Below are positions 1 to 5,032 of a stretch of DNA of 5,032 nt, piece by piece. The stretch comes from Candidatus Rokuibacteriota bacterium (GTDB lineage Bacteria > Methylomirabilota > Methylomirabilia > Rokubacteriales > CSP1-6). Position 1 is the stretch's first letter. The number at the start of each line of letters is the position of its first letter. The stretch spans positions 1-5,032 of the forward strand of contig JACOVB010000482.1 in assembly GCA_016177555.1 (NCBI GenBank), given 5' to 3'. The notes under the pieces were generated by a model, which saw only the letters and a program-made list of their open reading frames with translations, was not told the origin of the DNA and did not search any database. The translations under genes and the position numbers were made by a program.

Positions 1-1
1 C

Positions 2-535
2 ATCCGCTCCTGGCGCGGCAACGACGACGTGCTCGACGCCATGGCGCGCGTGCATCGCGAGGCGCCGCAGGCGAGGCTCCTCTTCGTGGGCTCGCCGCCG
101 CCCCGCATCCCCCTCCTGCTGGAGAAGGCGCGGCGGCGCGGGCTCGCGGGCGTGGTGTCCGTCCTCGGCCACCGGGAGGACGTCCCCGAGATCCTGGCCG
201 GCAGCGACGTCGTGGTGGACGCCTCCTACGCAGGGCTCGGCCTCACGGGCTCGCTGCGCGAGGCCCTCGCCGTGGAAACGCCGGTCATCGGCACCGACCT
301 GGAGGGGATGCCGGAGCTGATCCGCGACGGCGAGACGGGGCTGCTGGTCCCGCCGCGGAACCCGGAGGCGCTGGCCCAGGCGCTGCTCCGGGTGCTCGAG
401 AATCCCGCCCGCGCCAAGGCCATGGCCCGCGCCGGGCGAAAGCGGGTCGAGGCGCACTTCTCGCTCGACGCCAAGGTCGAGCGCACGGAGGCGCTCTACC
501 GGCGTCTCCTCGCCGCCCAGGGGGGCCGCGCGTGA
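2..535 (+). CDS. Glycosyltransferase family 4-like, C-terminal part (5' end outside window)
   Basis: The frame is open to the left edge, so only the last 177 residues are seen; a GTG at 29 is internal, because coding sequence (SWRGNDD before it) continues upstream. The fragment is the C-terminal Rossmann half of a GT-B fold enzyme that would bind the nucleotide-sugar donor. Visible landmarks are the strand ARLLFVGS (residues 24-31), the VSVLGHREDVPEILAGSDVVV stretch ahead of the donor site (residues about 52-72), LREALAVETPVIGTD (about 85-99), then EGMPELIRDGETGLLVPP and a final helical NPEALAQALL...ARAKAMA block, all typical of GT4 enzymes. The usual EX7E first glutamate is not in its normal place; the segment reads SYAGLGLTGSLREAL. 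The stop overlaps the start of the ABC exporter by four bases, so the two are probably co-translated. A role in lipid-linked glycan or lipopolysaccharide assembly is inferred from that neighbour. Donor and acceptor cannot be told. Confidence 0.88.
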   Translation: MRSWRGNDDVLDAMARVHREAPQARLLFVGSPPPRIPLLLEKARRRGLAGVVSVLGHREDVPEILAGSDVVVDASYAGLGLTGSLREALAVETPVIGTDLEGMPELIRDGETGLLVPPRNPEALAQALLRVLENPARAKAMARAGRKRVEAHFSLDAKVERTEALYRRLLAAQGGRA

Positions 536-2289
536 CCCGCCCGCGCTACACGCTCCTCTGGCGCCTGGCGCCGTACCTCAAGCCGTACTGGCGGATCCTG
601 GTGGTGGGCACGCTGCTGGCGCTCCTCGTCTCCGCCGCGGAGGGGCTGATCGCCTGGCTGGTGAAGCCGGCCATGGACGACATCTTCCTCAAGCGCGACC
701 TCCTGATGCTCAAGCTGCTCCCGCTGGCCCTGCTGGGCGCTTACCTGCTCAAGGGCGCGGGACGCTTCGGCCAGTCCTACCTCATGGCCGCGGTGGGCGA
801 GCGGGTCATCGCACGGATCCGGCGCGAGCTGTACGGCCACATCCAGGGCATGCCCCTGGCCTTCTTCAAGTCGCTGCACTCGGCGGAGCTGATGGCGCGG
901 GTCGTCACGGACGTCAACCGCCTGGCCCGGCTGTCCTCCACGGTGCTCGTCATGGCCGTGCGCCAGGTGGGCACCATCGTCGCGCTCCTCGTGGTGATGT
1001 TCATGCGCGAGTGGGTCCTGACGCTCATCGCAGTGGCGGTGTTCCCGGCGGTGGCCGTGACCATTCGGGCCCTCGGCCGCCGGCTCTACCGGATCAACAA
1101 GCGCTCGCAGGAGAAGATCGCCGAGCTCAACGTGGTGCTCCAGGAGTCCTTCACCGGCACCAAGATCGTCAAGGCCTTCGGGCGGGAGCGGCTCGAGCAG
1201 GAGCGCTTCGACGGCGTGAACGAGCGCCTGCTCCGGCTGGCCCTCAAGGACCACCGCACCGATCAGCTCTCGGAGCCGCTCATGGAGGTCCTTGGAGCGG
1301 TGGGGATCATGGGGGCGCTGTGGTACGGCGGCTACCGGGTCATCGCCGGCGCGCTCACTCCCGGCGAGTTCTTCTCCTTCACCGCGGCCGTGATCCTCCT
1401 CTACGGGCCGGTGCGCCAGCTCTCCCGCATGGCCAACACGGTGCAGCAGTCCCTCGGCTCGGTGGAGCGCGTCTTCGAGATCATGGACACCGAGCATGCC
1501 ATCGCGGACGCGCCCGGCGCGCATGCGCTCGAGGGCTTCCGGGACCGCATCGTCTTCGAGGCCGCCTCCTTCCGGTACCCGGACGCGGAGACGGACGCGC
1601 TCACCGACATCTCCCTCACCGTGCGGAAGGACGAGATGGTGGCCTTCGTGGGTCTGTCGGGGGCGGGCAAGACGACCCTCATGGACCTCCTCCCCCGCTT
1701 CCACGACGTCTCGGCTGGGCGCATCACCATCGACGGTCACGACCTGCGGCAGGTGACCGTCGCCTCGCTCCGGGCCCTCATGGGCATCGTGACCCAGGAG
1801 ACCTTCCTCTTCCACGACTCGCTCGAGTACAACATCGGCTACGGCAGGCCGGGGGCCACGCGCGAGGAGGTGGAACACGCGGCCCGGCTCGCCCAGGCCC
1901 ACGACTTCGTCGCGGTCCTGCCGCAGGGCTACGCCACCCGGGTCGGCGAGCGCGGGGTCAAGCTCTCCGGCGGGCAGCGCCAGCGCATCGCCATCGCGCG
2001 CGCGTTCCTCAAGGACCCGCCCATCCTGATCCTCGACGAGGCGACCTCCGATCTCGACGCTGAGAGCGAGTTCCTGGTGCAGCAGGCGCTGGCCGAGCTG
2101 ATGAAGCGTCGCACCGTGCTCGTCATCGCTCACCGGCTCGCCACCGTGCGCAACGCCGACCGGGTCGTGGTGGTCCACGGCGGGCGCATCGCGGAGATGG
2201 GCCGCCACGATGAGCTGATGGCGCGCGAGGACGGCATCTACCGCCGCCTCGCCGCGCTGCAGATGCTCGACGCGCCCGTCTCCGGCTGA
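532..2289 (+). CDS. msbA: MsbA-type lipid exporter, fused permease/ATPase ABC transporter
   Basis: This complete 585-residue half-transporter would act as a homodimer in the inner membrane, using ATP to flip lipid A core or another lipid-linked glycan outward. The N-terminal half holds about six membrane helices (roughly residues 20-44, 58-76, 138-157, 160-180, 250-270, 275-295). Its sequence follows E. coli MsbA closely: WLVKPAMDDIFLKRD near 42-56 and LYGHIQGMPLAFFKS near 100-114. ATPase motifs are intact: A-loop Tyr349, Walker A GLSGAGKTT (374-382, Lys380), Q-loop Gln422, signature LSGGQ (478-482), Walker B ILILDE (498-503, catalytic Glu503) and H-loop His534. The D-loop reads SDLD where MsbA has SALD. 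The length is almost that of E. coli MsbA (582). The GTG start at 532 is chosen because a purine run AGGGGGG ends six bases before it and because it overlaps the preceding TGA. The substrate is inferred; an exporter for another glycolipid is the main alternative. Confidence 0.93.
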   Translation: MTRPRYTLLWRLAPYLKPYWRILVVGTLLALLVSAAEGLIAWLVKPAMDDIFLKRDLLMLKLLPLALLGAYLLKGAGRFGQSYLMAAVGERVIARIRRELYGHIQGMPLAFFKSLHSAELMARVVTDVNRLARLSSTVLVMAVRQVGTIVALLVVMFMREWVLTLIAVAVFPAVAVTIRALGRRLYRINKRSQEKIAELNVVLQESFTGTKIVKAFGRERLEQERFDGVNERLLRLALKDHRTDQLSEPLMEVLGAVGIMGALWYGGYRVIAGALTPGEFFSFTAAVILLYGPVRQLSRMANTVQQSLGSVERVFEIMDTEHAIADAPGAHALEGFRDRIVFEAASFRYPDAETDALTDISLTVRKDEMVAFVGLSGAGKTTLMDLLPRFHDVSAGRITIDGHDLRQVTVASLRALMGIVTQETFLFHDSLEYNIGYGRPGATREEVEHAARLAQAHDFVAVLPQGYATRVGERGVKLSGGQRQRIAIARAFLKDPPILILDEATSDLDAESEFLVQQALAELMKRRTVLVIAHRLATVRNADRVVVVHGGRIAEMGRHDELMAREDGIYRRLAALQMLDAPVSG

Positions 2290-2458
2290 GGTTCTCGCGG
2301 AACACCTCGACCGCGAGCCGCCGGGGCCCGGAGGGCCGCGGGCCGCGGCAGACTCTTGGAACTTGTTGACGATGGGCCGGCGCCAGTCCTTGAGCGAGCC
2401 ACCCAGCCGCCCTGTGCCAACCCTCATCCCGTCTACCTTGCTGACGCGATCATTGTCG
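2290..2458. other. Convergent intergenic spacer, likely island boundary
   Basis: This 169-bp spacer lies between the stops of the MsbA-like gene and the two-helix membrane protein gene, which point at each other. It holds two GC-rich inverted repeats in its left half and no open frame with coding character. I saw no tRNA end, no transposon terminal repeat and no convincing attachment-site duplication within the window. It separates envelope housekeeping genes from a probable defence operon, so it is the likely edge of an accessory insertion; this is inference. Confidence 0.5.
2294..2317 (+). terminator. Inverted repeat just after the exporter gene, possible terminator
   Basis: A perfect 7-bp GC-rich stem, CTCGCGG and CCGCGAG, encloses a 10-base loop and begins four bases after the exporter's TGA. 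A second short hairpin, GCCGCG-GGC-CGCGGC, follows at 2335-2349. Neither is followed by a T tract on either strand, so these are not classical intrinsic terminators. They may act as 3' RNA-stabilising hairpins or assist factor-dependent termination for the convergent transcripts. Confidence 0.3.
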
Positions 2459-2989
2459 TTACGGCTGCGACGACCCCGACAGCAACACACGCGCACACAC
2501 AGACGCGCGCGCGCGAGGTAGAACGCCATTGGTCGCCGTGAGTAGTCGTTCAAGCCGCCGGCGCTCCTCGTCTTTCGCGAACGTCGCCGCTTCGAGGATC
2601 GGACGGAGGTTCCTCCTGATGAGGTCAGCATCCGTCTCGAGTCGGAGCAACTCGAGTGTCGAAATCCGCCGGAAGTGCTGCTGATCGTCCTTTTTCGGGA
2701 GTTCTCCCTGTAGGAGGCGACCCAGCACCCCATAGAGGATCCCGAGCGTCCACGGCACGAAGGCGCTCAGGCGCATCGGCAGAGGGGCGGTCGCGAGCAG
2801 CCCCTGCACGGAGAAGATCCCGGCGCCCATGAGTCCGCTGAGCCAGGCGAGCATCCTCTCGGTATGCTCGTGAGAGCCCGCAGCCAGTTGATGTCCTTCT
2901 CGGAACGCGGCCGCCGTCGTGCCGCAGAGAGCGTGCAACTCGGCAAGAGCGGCGGTGGCCGGAATGGTGGCCGAGGCTCCTTCCGTCAT
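2459..2989 (-). CDS. Unrecognised protein with two predicted membrane helices
   Basis: I do not recognise a family for this 176-residue protein. It begins with a polar, helical N-terminal part (about 1-45), followed by two hydrophobic segments, MLAWLSGLMGAGIFSVQGLL (46-65) and a stretch at about 73-93 (FVPWTLGILYGVLG). A charged helical C-terminal part (about 97-150, rich in Arg, Glu and Leu) comes next, then a short ARASVCARVLL tail. A membrane hairpin with both ends in the cytoplasm is the simplest reading. The ATG at 2989 is preferred because GAGGA lies nine bases upstream and because it overlaps the TGA of the preceding small ORF (ATGA). The frame is open further upstream to 3199, but that extension is Gly/Arg/Ala-rich and looks non-coding. 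The gene sits downstream of the DUF499 gene on the same strand, probably as the last gene of that operon. It appears less GC-rich than its neighbours. A role as membrane effector or accessory protein is only a guess. Confidence 0.72.
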   Translation of the reverse strand: MTEGASATIPATAALAELHALCGTTAAAFREGHQLAAGSHEHTERMLAWLSGLMGAGIFSVQGLLATAPLPMRLSAFVPWTLGILYGVLGRLLQGELPKKDDQQHFRRISTLELLRLETDADLIRRNLRPILEAATFAKDEERRRLERLLTATNGVLPRARASVCARVLLSGSSQP

Positions 2990-3099
2990 CGTCCACGATC
3001 CTCGTTCCACTTCAGGCAACACACATGAAGTTCCTGCGGAACGATCACCTCGAGCCGCCCGCCGCATTGGAGCGTCCGCCCCTGTTTCTCTGCTTCCAT
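2986..3099 (-). CDS. Candidate 37-residue microprotein coupled to the membrane protein gene
   Basis: This very short ORF encodes 37 residues with no family I recognise. Three points support it. A strong Shine-Dalgarno GGAGG at 3108-3112 is spaced eight bases from its ATG. Its TGA overlaps the next gene's ATG as ATGA. It lies in the same direction as, and between, two larger genes. The peptide is polar, with a short beta-like stretch RLEVIVPQELHVCCLKW and three cysteines (12, 27, 28) plus a histidine at 25. The frame is open further upstream: ATG at 3141 would give 51 residues and TTG at 3231 would give 81, but neither has as good a ribosome binding site. It may be a real small protein of the operon, or a leader whose translation delivers ribosomes to the downstream gene. 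It could also be chance, as short ORFs are common at this GC content. Confidence 0.45.
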   Translation of the reverse strand: MEAEKQGRTLQCGGRLEVIVPQELHVCCLKWNEDRGR

Positions 3100-3234
3100 C
3101 CCCGATCCCTCCGGGGAGTCCTCCCGCACGAGGGTCAGCATGTCCTCTGGCCCTTGCTCCGCCCTGCTGGTGGTTGAGTGGGCGCGCGACGGAGACCACA
3201 CCTGAGCGGCGTCAGGAATGGAAGGCGTCAACGC
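3100..3234 (-). other. Spacer between DUF499 stop and small ORF
   Basis: These 135 bases follow the TAG of the DUF499 gene. They stay open in the frame of the small ORF, which can be read back to a TTG at 3231, three bases after the TAG. A 7-bp direct repeat GGCGTCA occurs at 3208-3214 and 3224-3230. I see no terminator with a T tract, which fits transcription continuing from the DUF499 gene into the downstream genes, and no recognisable promoter. Confidence 0.4.
3108..3112 (-). promoter_or_regulatory. Strong ribosome binding site for the small ORF
   Basis: On the minus strand the sequence GGAGG precedes an ATG at 3099 by eight bases, which is near optimal spacing. It decides the start of the 37-residue ORF over the upstream ATG (3141) and TTG (3231). 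Most of the motif falls in the loop of a possible five-pair hairpin, with CCCCG (3112-3116) pairing with CGGGG (3100-3104) directly before the start codon. Confidence 0.5.
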
Positions 3235-5032
3235 CTACTCCGCCTCGAAGCCGTGATTCGAGAACTTGAGCGTCTTGCTGTTCTCCGTGACCGTCCTCAC
3301 CACGGTGTCCGGGACGCCCCCGGGGATGTCGGCCTCGATCTCGAGCGTGACCTTGACCGTGGCACCGAGCAGCCCGGCGAGGTGCGCGATCACCTCGTCG
3401 CCGACACGGCTGGCGTCGCGGCCCACGCGTGTGGGATCGAGGGCCACAGAGCCGTGGAAACGCTTCGGCCTGGGGGGCTTGGGGGCCTCGGCCGGCCCTG
3501 AGCCAGGTCCGGACGGTGCCTGCCCTGTCCCACCGGGGCGCGCTTCCGGGTCGCCTGCCGGCGGCTCGCCGGTCGCCCCTTCACCGCCTGCAGCCCTTCC
3601 CCCTGCGTCCCTCTCCACCTGCCGCTGTGCGACCTCTGGCCGCACCAGCAGCCCTGCAGCGTCGCCGCCAGCGATCAACTGGTGCTGCCCGATCCGCAGC
3701 CCCCGATAGCGCCCGGCGGCCTCATCGAAGCTGTCGGCGTAGGCGAAGGATTCCTGGTGCCACAGGAGCAAGCCGAGGCCATCTCGAACGGCGGCCAGGA
3801 GGACCGCCGTGTCCTTGAGCCGTGGTAGGTACACGTACCGGGCGAAGTCCTCGGCGAGCTGCTTGATCGCGACGTGATCCCCGCGCCACAGGGGGACGCG
3901 GTCGAGCTCCATGCGGAGGCGGGTGCCGGCCAGCGCGGTCACCAGCAGCTCGTCGTTCTTCAGCTTCTTGCTGGCCCGCACGGCCAGCGCGTCTTGCCCG
4001 GTGAGGCGGAAGGCCTGCCACTCGACGCTGGCCTGGGGCGAGGCCTGCACCGGCACCAGCAGCCACTGGTAGGCCTCGGGCAGCCGGGCCGTCACGACAC
4101 CGTCCGCGGCGTCCTTCTGCGCCTCCGCCTGCCGCACCTGGTGCGGCGAGAGGTCGAGGGTGTCCTTCTCGGCGACGATCGACTCCCAGGCGAGAAAGCG
4201 GCGCGCGGCCTCGTCGAGGTCCTGGAGCCGCGTCTGGTCCACCGCGAGGAAGACCAGCGTGTTGCGGAAGAGGCGCGGGGTGTTGCCACGGGACTCGAAG
4301 ATGGCCTTCGCGGCAGCCTCGGCGGCACTGCCCCCTCCCTTGCCGTAGGGGTGGTCGATGCCGAGCACCACCAGCCGCGCGTCCATGTCGTCGGGCACGT
4401 CCTGGCCAGACTGCGGCAGCGGGTGGATCCGGCTGAAGTCGCCGATCTTCCGCAGGTCGGCGCGCAGCCGTTTGTCGATCTCCTGGGCGACCTTGTCCGG
4501 GGCGCGCTTGAACTGCTCGGCGCGGTCCTCCGCCAGCTTGGTCACTGTGGGCTGGGTCGAGTACCAGTAGCGGCCGCCTTCCGGGTAGAGATAGGTCGCC
4601 GCCGCACTCAAACGGCGGAGCGCATCGCCGAAGATGGCCACCGCCTCGCCAGGCATGACGCAGCCGAGCTTGATCCGCCGGTCCTCGATGCCGCGGTTGG
4701 CCGCGGTGGCGGTGGGCGCCGAGCCCAGGTAGATGGTGCGCGCCACCCGACGGCAGGCGGCGTACTTGCCGAGGTTGGGGACCTCGCCGTCGAGCCGGAG
4801 CGGCAGGGCGCTGGGCCCGTCCACATCCTTCTCGATCACCGGGACCCAGTTGTCCGAGAGGTAGCGCGTCAGCTCGAACTGGACGCGGGGCTCGTCGATG
4901 GGGATGTTGGCGGGCAGGATCAGCGGGTTCTTGTCGCCCTTCTCCCAGAGGCTATGGATCACCGCGGCCATGAGGCGCAGGACGCCCCGCGTGCGCTGGA
5001 ACTTCACCAGCGTGGACCAGTCCGTGTAGAGC
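3235..5032 (-). CDS. DUF499 family (COG1483) predicted ATPase, C-terminal 598 residues; 5' end outside window
   Basis: This is the C-terminal part of a large protein that I recognise as DUF499 (predicted AAA+ ATPase, family size about 1,000 residues or more). The frame is open to the right edge, and residues before the GTG at 5007 (LYTDWSTL) keep the family pattern, so that GTG is not the start. Counting from that codon, landmarks are TRGVLRLMAAVIHSLW (6-21), GSAPTATAANRGIEDRRI (95-112), RYWYSTQPTVTKLAEDRA (146-163), LFRNTLVFLAVD (246-257) with FLAWESI (271-277), a Gly/Pro/Ala-rich linker (about 465-513), and a conserved end domain starting KRFHGSVALDP (515) and ending VRTVTENSKTLKFSNHGFE (570-588). 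No Walker A is seen in the visible part; it should lie upstream. Family members sit in defence islands with DUF1156 DNA methyltransferases and helicases, and some carry an N-terminal Swt1-type HEPN domain. Here it probably powers a restriction-like anti-phage system. BREX BrxC/PglY-like ATPases are a more distant alternative. Confidence 0.88.
   Translation of the reverse strand, partial: LYTDWSTLVKFQRTRGVLRLMAAVIHSLWEKGDKNPLILPANIPIDEPRVQFELTRYLSDNWVPVIEKDVDGPSALPLRLDGEVPNLGKYAACRRVARTIYLGSAPTATAANRGIEDRRIKLGCVMPGEAVAIFGDALRRLSAAATYLYPEGGRYWYSTQPTVTKLAEDRAEQFKRAPDKVAQEIDKRLRADLRKIGDFSRIHPLPQSGQDVPDDMDARLVVLGIDHPYGKGGGSAAEAAAKAIFESRGNTPRLFRNTLVFLAVDQTRLQDLDEAARRFLAWESIVAEKDTLDLSPHQVRQAEAQKDAADGVVTARLPEAYQWLLVPVQASPQASVEWQAFRLTGQDALAVRASKKLKNDELLVTALAGTRLRMELDRVPLWRGDHVAIKQLAEDFARYVYLPRLKDTAVLLAAVRDGLGLLLWHQESFAYADSFDEAAGRYRGLRIGQHQLIAGGDAAGLLVRPEVAQRQVERDAGGRAAGGEGATGEPPAGDPEARPGGTGQAPSGPGSGPAEAPKPPRPKRFHGSVALDPTRVGRDASRVGDEVIAHLAGLLGATVKVTLEIEADIPGGVPDTVVRTVTENSKTLKFSNHGFEAE

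Noticed and set aside
1011..2063. A 350-residue plus-strand open frame within the exporter gene
   Set aside because: It is the +1 shadow of the ABC exporter, rich in Arg, Pro, Gly and His with no domain; the exporter frame carries all motifs.
2335..2349. GCCGCG-GGC-CGCGGC hairpin as an intrinsic terminator
   Set aside because: It has a three-base loop and no T tract on either side; in sequence this GC-rich such short palindromes arise often. It is kept only as a remark on the spacer.
2485..2515. CRISPR or tandem repeat array
   Set aside because: The tract is dinucleotide alternation only; there are no repeat-spacer units.
2356..2541. A 61-residue plus-strand ORF across the spacer
   Set aside because: It is rich in Thr, Ala and His owing to the AC repeat, has no convincing ribosome binding site and overlaps the membrane protein gene antisense.
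496..2733. A 745-residue open frame on the minus strand opposite the exporter gene
   Set aside because: It lies mainly antisense to a clear ABC exporter. Its composition (runs of Asp, His, Arg, Glu, Val from reversed GC-rich codons) is that of a shadow frame, and it also crosses the intergenic spacer and part of the membrane protein gene.
2990..3199. N-terminal extension of the two-helix membrane protein to a start at 3199
   Set aside because: The 70 extra residues are Gly/Arg/Ala-rich without predicted structure. The ATG at 2989 has a ribosome binding site and the ATGA overlap, so it is the better start.
5005..5007. GTG as the start of the DUF499 gene
   Set aside because: The frame is open to the window edge, and the residues before it continue the conserved family sequence. 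The known family is far longer and its ATPase core must lie upstream.

Overview
This GC-rich window holds two gene blocks that converge on a 169-bp spacer. By hand count of single 60-base lines, GC is about 58% near 2641-2700, 68% near 1141-1200 and 77% near 4081-4140. The left block suggests a Gram-negative envelope. I cannot name the organism from sequence alone. The overall feel is of a high-GC uncultivated lineage, such as Rokubacteria/Methylomirabilota or a deltaproteobacterial group, but this is a guess.

Left block (+ strand, 1-2289). The C-terminal part of a GT-B fold, family 4-like glycosyltransferase runs in from the left edge. It overlaps by four bases (GTGA) a complete MsbA-type ABC exporter with a fused permease and ATPase. 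The pair looks like ordinary housekeeping: sugar transfer onto a lipid-linked glycan or lipid A core, followed by flipping of the lipid across the inner membrane.

Right block (- strand, read from 5032 down to 2459). A large protein of the DUF499 family (COG1483, predicted AAA+ ATPase) enters from the right edge. About 598 C-terminal residues are visible; the expected ATPase core lies outside. Proteins of this family are typical of defence islands, where they sit with DUF1156 adenine methyltransferases, helicases and nucleases. Downstream on the same strand come a very small ORF (37 codons, strong ribosome binding site) and a 176-residue protein with two predicted membrane helices. The small ORF's TGA overlaps the ATG of the membrane protein (ATGA). 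The three reading frames therefore look like the 3' end of one operon.

The most interesting part is this tail of a probable anti-phage operon: a DUF499 ATPase followed by a translationally coupled microprotein and a two-helix membrane protein, neither of which I recognise. The system cannot be fully judged because its 5' genes are beyond the window. The spacer at 2290-2458 probably marks the boundary between chromosomal envelope genes and the accessory island. I saw no tRNA, rRNA, CRISPR, insertion sequence or integrase.
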